Of a stretch of 64,000 bases of DNA, positions 54,429 through 64,000 are shown piece by piece. This DNA comes from Chitinophaga sp. GbtcB8. Lineage in GTDB: Bacteria > Bacteroidota > Bacteroidia > Chitinophagales > Chitinophagaceae. A model generated the notes under the pieces. The model was given only the letters and a program-made list of their open reading frames with translations. It was not told where the DNA came from and did no database searches. The stretch covers positions 125,999-189,998 of the forward strand of contig NZ_JAGXJN010000008.1 in NCBI RefSeq assembly GCF_019091455.1, written 5' to 3'. Numbering within the stretch: position 1 is the stretch's first letter; each line of letters begins with the position of its first letter. Made by a program: the position numbers and the translations under genes.

Positions 54429-55637
54429 ATGCTGTTAGATGTATCTACTGCTTATGCAGCTGTTATGAATACAGTGCGCGATTTTGGTACAGAGCAGCTG
54501 TCTTTTACGGCAGCTACCGGCAGGGTATTGCGGGAGCCGGTGCTGGCCGACAGGCCGTTCCCGCCCTTTGACCGTGCTACTATGGACGGTATTGCCATCA
54601 ACTTTGCAGAAAGTTATGGCAAAGGGCAAACTATTTTTGGGGTAGAGGATATTCAGGCCGCCGGTGTGCCGCGTAAACAGCTGAGCAACATGGCTAACTG
54701 CCTGGAGGTAATGACCGGTGCCGTAATACCGGAGCTTACGGATACTGTGGTACCGTATGAGCACCTGCAGGCATCGGAGCATGAAGGTTTTAAACGTTTT
54801 GCCATTACCCAGCCGGTACAAAAAAATCAGAATATCCACTGGGAAGGTGCGGATGGCGCAGCCGGCAAAACCCTTATAAAACCCGGCGCCCGCATTACCC
54901 CTGCGGAAGCAGGCGTGCTGGCTACAGTAGGCAAATATGAGGTGAGTGTAGGCCGTCTGCCCCGTGTGGCAGTGATCGCTACGGGTGATGAGCTGGTGGA
55001 GGTAACCGCTACCCCGGCCCCGCACCAGATCCGCATGTCCAACGTATACAGCCTGGCAGCTTCCCTGCAGGGGCTGGGCATTACAGCCACTATTCATCAT
55101 GTGGTTGATCATAAACCTGCTATACAGCAATTATTTGAATCCCTGCGGAATGTGGATGTATGGATCTGCTCCGGCGCAGTATCAGCCGGTAAGTATGATC
55201 ATTTGCCGGTAATACTGGAAGAAATGGGTATGCAGCGCATTTTTCATAAAGTGGGGCAGCGCCCCGGCAAACCCTTCCTGTTCGGGCTTTTTAAGGATGG
55301 GCCGGTAGTGTTTGCATTACCCGGTAACCCGGTTTCAGGATTTATGTGTTATTACAGGTACGTGCAACCCTGGCTGCTGGCTTGTATGGGGTACCAGGTA
55401 CCGCCTGCGCCCTATGCGGTATTAGGGCAGGATGTAACGTTTAATAAACCGCTTACCTACTTTTTACCGGTACAGCTGTTACCGCAATCCACTGGTGAGT
55501 TAAAAGCTATCCCGCACAATTATAATAACTCCGGTGATCTGCCCGCTTTATTAACTGCAGATGCTTTTATGGAGCTGCCTGCTACGCAGGATCATTTTAA
55601 GGCAGGGGAATGTTTTCCCGTTTGGCGGTTCAGGTAA
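54429..55637 (+). CDS. moeA: Molybdopterin molybdotransferase
   Basis: A 402-residue enzyme that inserts molybdate into molybdopterin. Typical segments are DRATMDGIAIN, VMTGAVIP, ATGDELVE, GAVSAGKYDHL and ALPGNPVSGFMCYYRY. It completes the seven-gene cofactor set here. Confidence 0.95.
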   Translation: MLLDVSTAYAAVMNTVRDFGTEQLSFTAATGRVLREPVLADRPFPPFDRATMDGIAINFAESYGKGQTIFGVEDIQAAGVPRKQLSNMANCLEVMTGAVIPELTDTVVPYEHLQASEHEGFKRFAITQPVQKNQNIHWEGADGAAGKTLIKPGARITPAEAGVLATVGKYEVSVGRLPRVAVIATGDELVEVTATPAPHQIRMSNVYSLAASLQGLGITATIHHVVDHKPAIQQLFESLRNVDVWICSGAVSAGKYDHLPVILEEMGMQRIFHKVGQRPGKPFLFGLFKDGPVVFALPGNPVSGFMCYYRYVQPWLLACMGYQVPPAPYAVLGQDVTFNKPLTYFLPVQLLPQSTGELKAIPHNYNNSGDLPALLTADAFMELPATQDHFKAGECFPVWRFR

Positions 55638-55716
55638 TTGCCTTGACTATTCATTCTCAGGACCGTATCTTGTTAAAGCAATAACATCTCATCAGCTAAT
55701 AATAAAGACCCATAGC

Positions 55717-55728
55717 TAAACCGGTTTA
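55717..55728. promoter_or_regulatory. Palindrome upstream of DUF1800 gene
   Basis: TAAACCGGTTTA is a perfect 12-base palindrome about 70 bases before the DUF1800 start. It could be an operator, but there is no independent support. Confidence 0.3.
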
Positions 55729-55795
55729 AACTTAACATTAGACCCATTAAACCCTGTTTAGAATTTATTGTCTTACCTGGAAACCTATTTTGCGT

Positions 55796-57244
55796 ATGCC
55801 CCCGGTATCCGAAAAACTACAGCTACAACACCTGGCCTGGCGCGCCGGCTTTGGAGAACCGCTACCCGTTATTACAAAGTGGACGGATAAACGCCGTAAA
55901 GAGATCGTGAATAAAATACTGATCGGTAAAAAAGATACACTGGATGCTGTAGCTGTGATCAGCGGATCTGAGCTGCCGGATTACCGGAAAGTAAAGGACA
56001 TGAACGAGGAGCAGCGCAAACAAATGCGGCAAATGAACCGGCAGGGCGTAAAGGACCTTAACATAGCCTGGACACATGTTATGATAAATAGCGAGCATCC
56101 GCTGCGCGAAAAAATGTCGTTGTTCTGGCATGGGCATTTTGCCTGCCGCACACAGAACGTGCTGTATAACCAGCAGCTGTTACAGGTAATAAGAGAAAAT
56201 GCACTGGGTAATTTTGGAGAGCTGTTAAGCGCAGTGTCTAAAACACCTGCCATGTTAAGCTTCCTGAATAACCAGCAGAACCGTAAACAACATCCCAACG
56301 AAAATTTTGCCCGCGAAGTAATGGAGCTTTTTACCATGGGCCGCGGTAATTATACGGAAAAAGATATTAAGGAAGCTGCCAGGGCCTTTACCGGCTGGGG
56401 TTTTGATGGCAGCGGCCAGTTTGTATTCCGGGAACGTATACACGACGATGGTGAAAAAGAGGTGCTGGGCAAACGCGGCAACTTTAACGGCGATGATATG
56501 CTGAAGATATTGCTGGATAACAAACAAACCGCACATTACATCACTGCAAAGATCTACCGCTTTTTTGTAAATGAAACAACAGTGGATGATGCCAAAGTAG
56601 CTATGCTGGCCGATAAATTCTACCATTCCGGTTACGATATTAAATCCCTGATGCGGGAAATATTTATGGCCGACTGGTTTTATAATGAACAGCATATTGG
56701 CAACCGCATAAAATCACCGGTGGAGCTGCTGGTAGGCTTGCGCCGCAGCATTCCCATGCAGTTTGAAAAAGAAGAGGTGATGTTATTATTCCAGGGTATA
56801 CTGGGGCAGCAATTATTTTACCCGCCTAATGTAGCAGGCTGGCCGGGCGGTCGTAGCTGGATAGACAGCTCCAGCCTGATGTTCCGGCTGCGTATGCCGC
56901 AGGTGATCCTGTACTCGCAGGAGCTAAGAACACAGCCAAAAGATATTACACCGGAAATGGGCGAAGGGCAGAACTACAAAATGACACTGGAATTAAATGA
57001 CTCCCTGCGCAAGCTGTATGCACGCCGCGTAAATGCAACCATTAACTGGGACGCATATGTGCAGGAGCATAAAGATATTCCACGTGAGCGGCTGGCCGAT
57101 GAAATTGCCGGCGCCCTGCTGGTGAAGAACAGCGGCGCCAGCAAACCCTTGCTGGATAAATATGCCGATAGCAGCACTCGCGAAAACTACATTAAAACCG
57201 TGACCATCGATGTGATGAGCACACCGGAATACCAGCTTTGCTGA
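55796..57244 (+). CDS. DUF1800 family protein
   Basis: A 482-residue protein of the DUF1800 family. Conserved marks are LAWRAGFGEP at the N-terminus, SLFWHGHFACRTQ, NENFAREVMELFTMGRGNY, TGWGFDGSGQF and NVAGWPGGRSWID. I start at the ATG at 55796; a TTG six bases earlier is also in frame. The function is not established; these proteins nearly always pair with DUF1501, the next gene 25 bases downstream. Confidence 0.9.
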   Translation: MPPVSEKLQLQHLAWRAGFGEPLPVITKWTDKRRKEIVNKILIGKKDTLDAVAVISGSELPDYRKVKDMNEEQRKQMRQMNRQGVKDLNIAWTHVMINSEHPLREKMSLFWHGHFACRTQNVLYNQQLLQVIRENALGNFGELLSAVSKTPAMLSFLNNQQNRKQHPNENFAREVMELFTMGRGNYTEKDIKEAARAFTGWGFDGSGQFVFRERIHDDGEKEVLGKRGNFNGDDMLKILLDNKQTAHYITAKIYRFFVNETTVDDAKVAMLADKFYHSGYDIKSLMREIFMADWFYNEQHIGNRIKSPVELLVGLRRSIPMQFEKEEVMLLFQGILGQQLFYPPNVAGWPGGRSWIDSSSLMFRLRMPQVILYSQELRTQPKDITPEMGEGQNYKMTLELNDSLRKLYARRVNATINWDAYVQEHKDIPRERLADEIAGALLVKNSGASKPLLDKYADSSTRENYIKTVTIDVMSTPEYQLC

Positions 57245-57269
57245 TCTTGGATCATAAATAATTTAGTAC

Positions 57270-58475
57270 ATGTTAATATTAAACCGTCGTCGTTTTTTAC
57301 AGGTAGGTTCACTGGCTTCGGCCGCTACATTGATGCCCAAATTCCTGAAAGCATTTGAAAAAGGACAGTTGGTGCCGCCCGGTAATAAGGTGCTGGTAGT
57401 GATACAGCTCTCCGGCGGTAATGATGGTTTGAATACGGTGATCCCTTACCGGAATGATATATACTATAAAATGCGGCCTGCCCTGGGTATTAAACGGGAA
57501 GCGGCATTATCATTAAATGATGATTGGGGCCTGCACCCTTCCTTTACCGGTTTAAAATCTTTGTATGATGATGGCTCCATGGGCATTCTGAATAGCGTAG
57601 GTTATCCCAATCCTGACCGCAGCCATTTCCGCTCTATGGACATCTGGCATACCGGTAGTGAATCAAAAGATTTCTGGAACACCGGCTGGATAGGCCGCTA
57701 CCTGGATGCGCAATGCAAAGGTTGTGATAAACCTACACAGGCGCTGGAAATAGATGATACGCTTAGCCTGGCCATGAAAGGAGAAAGCGCCAAAGGCCTG
57801 GCCTTTACAGACCCTAACCGCTTGTACAACACCAGCAATGGCAGCTATTTCAAAGACCTGCTGAATGCACATAACGCACATGATGAGGAGCATAACAATG
57901 TAGATTACCTGTACAAAACCATGGCGGAAACCATTTCTTCCGCTACCTACATACAACAGCAGTTTAAAACGTATAAGTCAAAGGAAACCTACCCTAACAC
58001 AGCTTTGGGCCGTGATATGAAAGTGATCTCAGAGCTGATCATGTCTGATATTAATACCAAAGTATATTATGTATCACATGGCAGCTTTGATACGCATGTT
58101 GGGCAGCAAAAGCAGCAGGAAAGGTTATTCCAGCAGCTGGATGAAGCAGTATCTGTATTTGTGCAGGACCTGAAAAAGAACAACCGTTTCCAGGATGTAA
58201 TGGTAATGACCTTCTCAGAGTTTGGCCGCCGGGTAGGACAAAATGCCAGCGGGGGTACAGATCATGGTACGGCTAACAATATGTTCCTGATAGGCGGAGG
58301 CCTGCAAAAGAAAGGTATGTTAAATGAAGGCGCTGACCTTACGGATCTGCAGGATGGCGATCTGAAATACAAAGTAGATTTTAAAAGCGTGTATGCCACC
58401 CTGTTAAATAAATGGCTCTCTGCCGACGATAAGGCCATTCTGCAGCAGCAGTATGGCTACCTGGATTTTATATAA
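57270..58475 (+). CDS. DUF1501 family protein with Tat-like leader
   Basis: A 401-residue protein. The leader NRRRFLQVGSLASAATL fits a twin-arginine export signal. Sulfatase-like fold marks are visible: VIQLSGGNDGLNTVIPY near residue 45 and MTFSEFGRRVGQNASGGTDHG near 315. It acts in the same unit as DUF1800; no substrate is known. Its last eight bases overlap the AraC gene on the other strand. Confidence 0.9.
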   Translation: MLILNRRRFLQVGSLASAATLMPKFLKAFEKGQLVPPGNKVLVVIQLSGGNDGLNTVIPYRNDIYYKMRPALGIKREAALSLNDDWGLHPSFTGLKSLYDDGSMGILNSVGYPNPDRSHFRSMDIWHTGSESKDFWNTGWIGRYLDAQCKGCDKPTQALEIDDTLSLAMKGESAKGLAFTDPNRLYNTSNGSYFKDLLNAHNAHDEEHNNVDYLYKTMAETISSATYIQQQFKTYKSKETYPNTALGRDMKVISELIMSDINTKVYYVSHGSFDTHVGQQKQQERLFQQLDEAVSVFVQDLKKNNRFQDVMVMTFSEFGRRVGQNASGGTDHGTANNMFLIGGGLQKKGMLNEGADLTDLQDGDLKYKVDFKSVYATLLNKWLSADDKAILQQQYGYLDFI

Positions 58476-59340
58476 GCTGTTTATCGCGTTTATACTCACT
58501 GGGCGTTTGGCCGGTAATGGTTTTGAAGATGCGGGAAAAATAAGAAAGGGTTTCAAAGCCGGTAGCAGCGGCTATCTCCGCCAAAGACTGATTGGTGTTT
58601 GCCAGCAAAAAGCGGGCACGCTCTACGCGCGTAAGCTGTATGTATGTGAGCGGGCGCTCGCCGGTATTTTCATGGAACAATCTTGAAAAATAATCGGGGT
58701 TTTGATTGGCCCGCTTAGCCAAATGCGATACTGTTAATGGTTTGTGCAGGTTGGTTTGGATATAGTTAATGGCATCGGAAATTTTTGAGTGGATGGCTTC
58801 TTCAGTAGCCTGGAAACAATCCGGCGTAAGAAAGCGCGACAGCAGCTGCAGTATAATACCCTGCGTTTCCACATACGCTGCAATAGGCACATAATTATTC
58901 AGCTCCCGGAAGCTTTGCAGCACGGGATATTTCTCATACACCTTAGGATCATTGGACCGTTTTAGCCCCCGGTCAGGATGCAGCTCCAGTATGCGTTTAA
59001 AATGCTGCAGGTCGGCAGTGGTAGCAGGCACCTTTAATATGCGCCGGTTGGAGGAGAACAGCGAAGTGCCATCCGTAGAATCTTCCATAATAGAAAGATA
59101 GTACTGGCTTAAATACTCCGCGCAATAATAGTTGCAGGTAGTAAAGCTAGGCACCATGTACATAAAGCCCTTTTCCAGCGGGCAGGTGCTGCCCGGGTTG
59201 TACAGGATGCCGCTGCCGCCGTCAATCAGGTAAATACGGTAAAAAGTGCTGGTCACGTTCTTGTAATTCCAGTCTTTATTCAGTTGTACATAATCGACAT
59301 TCAGCAGGGAAAAAGTTGCCTTTAGAACCGTCTTCTTCAT
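58468..59340 (-). CDS. AraC-family transcriptional regulator
   Basis: A 290-residue regulator with an N-terminal AraC-type sensor domain and a C-terminal HTH domain (VSHLAKRANQNPDYFSRLF, LAEIAAATGFETLSYFSRIFK). It is convergent with the DUF1501 gene and divergent from the DUF1553 gene, so it may control the flanking export set (inference). Confidence 0.88.
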   Translation of the reverse strand: MKKTVLKATFSLLNVDYVQLNKDWNYKNVTSTFYRIYLIDGGSGILYNPGSTCPLEKGFMYMVPSFTTCNYYCAEYLSQYYLSIMEDSTDGTSLFSSNRRILKVPATTADLQHFKRILELHPDRGLKRSNDPKVYEKYPVLQSFRELNNYVPIAAYVETQGIILQLLSRFLTPDCFQATEEAIHSKISDAINYIQTNLHKPLTVSHLAKRANQNPDYFSRLFHENTGERPLTYIQLTRVERARFLLANTNQSLAEIAAATGFETLSYFSRIFKTITGQTPSEYKRDKQLI

Positions 59341-59462
59341 AAGCTGGTGGGTGATCCTGGCTGAAATTAGGCATAAAAGTCGGGTTTGTGCTAAAAGCTG
59401 TGGTATTTGTATAAATATTTAACCGCAAGGACCGCTAACTTTAGCTTACTGAGTTAAACGTT

Positions 59463-62400
59463 ATGACAGCACTACGGTTTCCACGTCTATTATCCTTAAT
59501 AATATTCATCTGTGGCTTTTACGCCTGCTCACCGGATCTGCCGGATGATGTAGCTGCGGTGTATAAAGAGCTGCCGGCAAAGCTGGATTACAACCGGGAT
59601 GTAAAACCGGTGTTGTCTGATAAATGTTTTGCCTGCCATGGACCGGACAAAGCCAAGCAGAAAGCAGGTTTGCGCCTGGATCTTGCAGATGCGGCCTATG
59701 CCGATCTGCCGGAGAGCCCGGGCAAGGTGGCTATTGATCCAGGGAATTTAGAGAACAGCGAAATGTTTCACCGCATTATTTCCAATGATCCGGATTACAT
59801 GATGCCCGAACCTAACTCCCACCTGAAGCTGAGCGCGCGGGACAAAGCCATTCTTATTAAGTGGATCAAAAATGGGGCGGTGTATAAACCGCACTGGGCT
59901 TTTGTAAAACCTGAAAAAGCGCCCGTACCTGAAGTGAAACATAAAGATTGGGTAACGCATAACCCTATTGATAATTTTATACAAGAGCGTTTACAACAAG
60001 AGAAACTGCAGCCTTCCAGAGAAGCAGAAAAGGAAATGCTGCTGCGCCGTGTATCACTGGACCTTACGGGCCTGCCGCCTACATTGCAGGAGATAGATAA
60101 TTTCTTAAAAGACAGCTCGCCCAACGCCTATGAAAAACAGGTAGACCGTTTGCTGGCATCCCCGCACTATGGCGAAAAGATGGCGGTGGACTGGCTGGAT
60201 GTGGCCCGCTTTGCAGACTCGCATGGGTATACGGTGGACCGGTTAAGGGATATGTCGCCCTACCGCGACTGGGTGATCAGCGCATTCAATAAAAATCTGC
60301 ACTACGATACTTTCATTCAATGGCAGCTGGCCGGCGACCTGATGCCGCACCCTACCAAAGAAATGCTGATAGCTACCGCCTTTAACCGCAACCATCCGCA
60401 GAATATGGAAGGCGGTATTATTGAGGAAGAGTTCCAGGCAGAATATGTAGTGGACCGTACCAATACCTTTGGACAGGCTTTCCTGGCGGTTTCCGTGGGT
60501 TGCGCCAAATGCCATGATCATAAATTTGACCCGGTATCACAGAAGAATTATTATGAGCTGTTCAGCTTTTTTAATAATGTGAAAGAGGCCGGACAAATTT
60601 CTTATGACGATGCATTGCCTACTCCTACGTTGATGCTGCCCGGTAAAGAAAAGGAGCAGGTGTTACAGTTCCTGCAAAAGAACGTTGCCCGACAGGAGCA
60701 GCAATTAACACAGGAAAAAAATAATGCGCAGCCTGAATTTGAAAAATGGCTGGCAAAAGACGGTTATAAAAAGCTGGCGCATGAAAAAGTACCGCAGGCA
60801 GGCCTGCAGGGTGAATATACTTTGGATAATGCCTCCTTTAAAAACCTGGTGAATGCAAAGCAGGCCGGCGCCATGAAGCGGGAAACCGGCCAGGCTGGGG
60901 ACGCGCCGGTATTTGAGCAGCACGGTAATGGTAAAGCCATTGTATTAAATGGCGATACTTACCTGGACCTGGGCCCCAATGGGGTGTTCCGCAGATCAGA
61001 GCCTTTTAGTATAGGCGTTTGGGTGAATATACCCAAAGACCTGAAGGAAGGCGTTATTTTTCATAAAAGCATGGCGGAGCGCCTGTTTAACTTCCGCGGA
61101 TATCATTTATACCTGCGGGATAATAAGCTGGAAATAAACATGGCGCACACTGCGCCTTCCAATGCCATTACCAGGGTGTCCAGAACCATCGTTCCAAAAG
61201 ATCAATGGATCCAGCTTACGCTTACCTACGATGGATCTTCCAAAGCAAACGGCTTTAAGTTATACCTGGATGGTAATGAAATGGCCATGGAAACAACCAT
61301 GGATCAGCTGACCAAAGACATTTTATTTAAAGGGAAGGGTAAGCAGCCGGGATTGCAGATCGGTGGCTGGTGGCGGGGTTTAGGTTTTAAAAATGGGAAG
61401 GTTGATGAGGTGTTGGTGTATAACCGGGTGTTAACGCCTTATGAAATAAAAGTAGTGGCGCAAAAAGCTGACTGGAAGGATGTGGCAGACAAACCCCGTG
61501 CACAGCTGGCAGCTGCGCAGCTGGATGTTTTGCGGGCATATTACCTTTCTGCAGTATACCCGGCTACTATTAAAGCTACACAGGCGTTGCAGCAAATGCG
61601 TACCATGCTGGCCGATTCTACGGAAGATGTGCCGGAGCTCATGGTAATGCAGGAGATGCCCAAACCCAAACAGGCGCATATTTTATTAAGAGGCAACTAT
61701 GATATGCCGGGCGATAAAGTATATCCCAACACGCCGGCCGCTATACTGCCCTTTGCAAAGAATTTGCCTAAGAACCGCTACGGGCTGGCGCAATGGCTTA
61801 CTGATCCCAATAACCCGCTTACAGCAAGGGTAGAGGTGAACCGCTTATGGCAAAACTTTTTTGGCACCGGCATAGTGAAAACAACAGATGATTTTGGTAA
61901 CCAGGGCGAGATGCCCAGCCATCCGGAATTGCTGGACTGGCTGGCCATTAGCTTCCGCGATTCCGGCTGGGATATTAAAAAGCTGAATAAGCTCATTGTA
62001 ATGTCGGCCACTTACCGGCAGGATTCCCGTGTAAGCAAGGAAGTACGTGATAAAGATCCGGAGAACCGCTTGTTATCGCACGGCCCGGCCTACCGCATGT
62101 CCGCAGAAATGATCCGCGACAATGCACTCTTAGCAAGTGGCTTGCTGAACACCGCCATAGGCGGTAAAAGTATAAAACCGTATCAGCCGCCGGGTTTATG
62201 GGAAATTAATAATACTACCTATACCGCAGATACCGGAACGGCCGTATACCGCAGAAGCATATACGTAGTTATAAAACGTTCTGTGCCTAATCCCACGCTG
62301 GCTACGTTTGATGCTACCTCCCGCAGCTATTGCGTATCCCGGCGGCAGCCTACCAACACGCCGCTGCAGGCATTGGTAACGCTGAACGATCCTACATTTA

Positions 62401-62699
62401 TTGAAGCCTCCACGGTATTAGGCGCGCAAATGTATACTGCGGGCAACGACCGTAAAGCAATTATTGATACCTACAGAAAGCTTACCGGGCGCCAGCCGCA
62501 GCCGCAGGAAGTGGAGCTGCTAACCACATTAAGAGCAACAGAACAACAGAAATTCAGCACCCATCCTGAAAAGGCAAAGGGCTGGCTGCACAGCGGGCAA
62601 TATGTGGTAGATAAAAAGCTGGATACTGCCTGGGTGGCTGCCAATGCGGTAGTAGCCAACACTATTTTAAATTCGGATGCATCGCTTACAAAAAGATAA
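59463..62699 (+). CDS. Cytochrome-c-bearing DUF1549/DUF1553 lipoprotein
   Basis: A 1078-residue lipoprotein (leader ending FICGFYACSPD). Residues about 40-130 form a PSCyt1-type haem-c domain (CFACHGPDKAKQKAGLRLDL). A DUF1549 domain follows (about 165-370), with a second haem site in VGCAKCHDHKFDPVSQ. Residues about 500-670 hold a LamG-like carbohydrate-binding domain, and DUF1553 occupies the C-terminal third (RVEVNRLWQNFFGTGIV, RRQPTNTPLQALVTLNDP). This architecture is best known from Planctomycetes. It is followed by a DUF1501 gene, its usual partner. Substrate is unknown. Confidence 0.92.
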   Translation: MTALRFPRLLSLIIFICGFYACSPDLPDDVAAVYKELPAKLDYNRDVKPVLSDKCFACHGPDKAKQKAGLRLDLADAAYADLPESPGKVAIDPGNLENSEMFHRIISNDPDYMMPEPNSHLKLSARDKAILIKWIKNGAVYKPHWAFVKPEKAPVPEVKHKDWVTHNPIDNFIQERLQQEKLQPSREAEKEMLLRRVSLDLTGLPPTLQEIDNFLKDSSPNAYEKQVDRLLASPHYGEKMAVDWLDVARFADSHGYTVDRLRDMSPYRDWVISAFNKNLHYDTFIQWQLAGDLMPHPTKEMLIATAFNRNHPQNMEGGIIEEEFQAEYVVDRTNTFGQAFLAVSVGCAKCHDHKFDPVSQKNYYELFSFFNNVKEAGQISYDDALPTPTLMLPGKEKEQVLQFLQKNVARQEQQLTQEKNNAQPEFEKWLAKDGYKKLAHEKVPQAGLQGEYTLDNASFKNLVNAKQAGAMKRETGQAGDAPVFEQHGNGKAIVLNGDTYLDLGPNGVFRRSEPFSIGVWVNIPKDLKEGVIFHKSMAERLFNFRGYHLYLRDNKLEINMAHTAPSNAITRVSRTIVPKDQWIQLTLTYDGSSKANGFKLYLDGNEMAMETTMDQLTKDILFKGKGKQPGLQIGGWWRGLGFKNGKVDEVLVYNRVLTPYEIKVVAQKADWKDVADKPRAQLAAAQLDVLRAYYLSAVYPATIKATQALQQMRTMLADSTEDVPELMVMQEMPKPKQAHILLRGNYDMPGDKVYPNTPAAILPFAKNLPKNRYGLAQWLTDPNNPLTARVEVNRLWQNFFGTGIVKTTDDFGNQGEMPSHPELLDWLAISFRDSGWDIKKLNKLIVMSATYRQDSRVSKEVRDKDPENRLLSHGPAYRMSAEMIRDNALLASGLLNTAIGGKSIKPYQPPGLWEINNTTYTADTGTAVYRRSIYVVIKRSVPNPTLATFDATSRSYCVSRRQPTNTPLQALVTLNDPTFIEASTVLGAQMYTAGNDRKAIIDTYRKLTGRQPQPQEVELLTTLRATEQQKFSTHPEKAKGWLHSGQYVVDKKLDTAWVAANAVVANTILNSDASLTKR

Positions 62700-62705
62700 A
62701 TTGTT

Positions 62706-64000
62706 ATGTCACACCATCACGACGACGATATATTTAAACTGCACACACCGGACTTTGACCAGCTGAATAAAAAGCTGGACCGGCGTACTTTTTTAACCAA
62801 AACCTCCCTGGGCCTGGGTGCATTGGCTATGGGGTCATTACTGGGGAAAGAGCTGTTTGGCAGCACGCCCAAAGCCGCTGCAGGCGCCAGCGGACTGGAG
62901 GCGGATATACTAAAAGCCCTGCCGCATTTTGCTCCCAAAGCCAAACGCGTGGTGTACCTGTTTATGAGCGGCGGCCCTTCCCAGTTTGAAACATTTGATT
63001 ACAAACCAGGCTTGGAAAAACTGATGGGGCAAAACCTCCCGGCCTCTGTTCGCCAGGGCCAACGCCTGACGGGTATGAGCGCCAACCAAAGCGCTTTGCC
63101 TATAGCGCCTTCTATCTTTAAATTCAACCAGCACGGGGAAACCCGCACCTGGGTAAGTGAGCTGCTGCCGCATACTGCCGCTGTGGTAGATGATCTGTGT
63201 ATTGTAAAATCACTTTATTCAGAAGCTATCAATCATGATCCGGCCATTACTTTTTTCCAGACCGGTAACCAGCTGCCGGGGCGGCCTTCCATTGGCTCCT
63301 GGGTAAGTTATGGATTAGGATCAGACAATAATAACCTGCCCACTTTTATTGTGCTGGTATCTAAGAACGGGCAAAAGGATCAGCCATTGTATGCACGTTT
63401 GTGGGGCAATGGTTTTCTGCCATCCAAACACCAGGGCGTACAGTTCCGCGCCGGTAAAGACCCGGTGTTATTCCTGAATGATCCTGACGGGTATGATGGC
63501 AAAGACCGTAAAGAAATGCTGGAATACCTTACTAAGCTGAACCAGCTGCAGAACAGCGCCTATGGCGATCCGGAAGTAGAGGCCCGCATATCGCAATACG
63601 AAATGGCATACCGCATGCAAACTGCTGTGCCGGAAGTAATGGACATGAAAAATGAGCCGGATGAAATATTTGACATGTATGGCCCTGATAGCCGCGACCC
63701 TGGTACCTATGCAGCCAACTGCATCTTAGCGCGCAAGCTGCTGGAAAAAGATGTGAAGTTTGTACAGCTGTATCATCAGGGCTGGGACCAGCATGGCAAC
63801 CTGCCTGCTGCCATTACCACACAATGTAAAGCCACAGACCAGGCAACAGCCGCATTAATTAAGGACCTGAAAAGAAGGGGCCTGCTGGAAGATACGCTGG
63901 TGGTATGGGGCGGCGAATTTGGCCGTACGGTATATTCACAGGGTAAGCTCACTGCTACAGATTATGGACGCGATCATCACCCGCGCTGCCTTACCATGTG
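62706..64000 (+). CDS. DUF1501 family protein, cut by window end
   Basis: The first 431 residues of a Tat-exported DUF1501 protein. The Tat leader DRRTFLTKTSLGLGALAMG starts near residue 26, after an unusual polar N-terminal stretch (MSHHHDDDIFKLH). Family motifs include VYLFMSGGPSQFETFDYKP and VVWGGEFGRTVYSQG near the end. It starts six bases after the DUF1553 stop, so the two are translated together. The remainder lies to the right of the window. Confidence 0.92.
   Translation, partial: MSHHHDDDIFKLHTPDFDQLNKKLDRRTFLTKTSLGLGALAMGSLLGKELFGSTPKAAAGASGLEADILKALPHFAPKAKRVVYLFMSGGPSQFETFDYKPGLEKLMGQNLPASVRQGQRLTGMSANQSALPIAPSIFKFNQHGETRTWVSELLPHTAAVVDDLCIVKSLYSEAINHDPAITFFQTGNQLPGRPSIGSWVSYGLGSDNNNLPTFIVLVSKNGQKDQPLYARLWGNGFLPSKHQGVQFRAGKDPVLFLNDPDGYDGKDRKEMLEYLTKLNQLQNSAYGDPEVEARISQYEMAYRMQTAVPEVMDMKNEPDEIFDMYGPDSRDPGTYAANCILARKLLEKDVKFVQLYHQGWDQHGNLPAAITTQCKATDQATAALIKDLKRRGLLEDTLVVWGGEFGRTVYSQGKLTATDYGRDHHPRCLTM

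Overview
The window looks like chromosome from a Bacteroidota bacterium, most likely a Chitinophaga-type member of the Chitinophagaceae. The signs are gliding genes (gldB, a gldF-gldG fusion), a secreted protein with a type IX secretion (T9SS) type B C-terminal domain, a MurF-alanine racemase fusion next to a separate murF, a TonB-dependent receptor with a carboxypeptidase-like N-terminal domain, several AraC regulators, Bacteroidetes-type -7 boxes (TAnnTTTG) and mostly weak Shine-Dalgarno signals. This placement comes from family content only. I saw no rRNA, tRNA, CRISPR array, intact transposase or prophage.

Layout. 1-8.4 kb: the 5' part of a GH127 arabinofuranosidase (minus strand), a 1.1 kb spacer with a GC-rich tandem element, a bestrophin-like channel with a GH63-like glucosidase, and two AraC regulators. 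8.6-14.7 kb: T9SS cargo protein, L-asparaginase, TatD hydrolase, a lipoprotein and a polysaccharide deacetylase. 14.8-22.1 kb: gltX and glnS (convergent, shared terminator), a stand-alone B12-binding mutase subunit, a beta-barrel protein, enoyl-CoA hydratase and fumC. 22.1-26.7 kb: a TauE/SafE permease and a TonB receptor that share an operator-like palindrome, then a decayed TonB-receptor remnant. 26.7-38.5 kb: lspA, murF-alr, terC, gldFG, iscU, iscS, methylmalonyl-CoA epimerase, a 1.1 kb non-coding stretch with a candidate small RNA, and murF. 38.7-41.1 kb: a set made of a haem-c lipoprotein, YceI, DUF5777 barrel and a small HExxH protein. 41.3-50.2 kb: apaG, gldB, PorT-like protein, nadE, serS, AraC, GNAT, an M48 protease and a MoeB-rhodanese fusion. 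50.4-55.6 kb: a HigBA toxin-antitoxin module inside a molybdenum-cofactor cluster (moaA, DUF7009, moaD, moaE, mobA, moaC, moeA). 55.8-64 kb: DUF1800/DUF1501 and DUF1553/DUF1501 pairs around an AraC gene; the last gene runs off the window.

How the genes fit together. The molybdenum-cofactor genes cover precursor formation (MoaA, MoaC), sulfur insertion (MoaD, MoaE, MoeB), molybdate insertion (MoeA) and nucleotide attachment (MobA), but no molybdoenzyme is in view. IscS and IscU form a sulfur-transfer pair, although the IscU has a histidine where the first conserved cysteine is expected. The epimerase and the B12-binding subunit belong to methylmalonyl-CoA metabolism.

The most unusual feature is the set of dispersed intergenic palindromes. 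At least six families of short-word inverted repeats occupy the spacers, in convergent, tandem and divergent gene arrangements alike. One, about 104 bp long, occurs as two near-identical inverted copies (13954-14057 and 20450-20552) plus partial copies.
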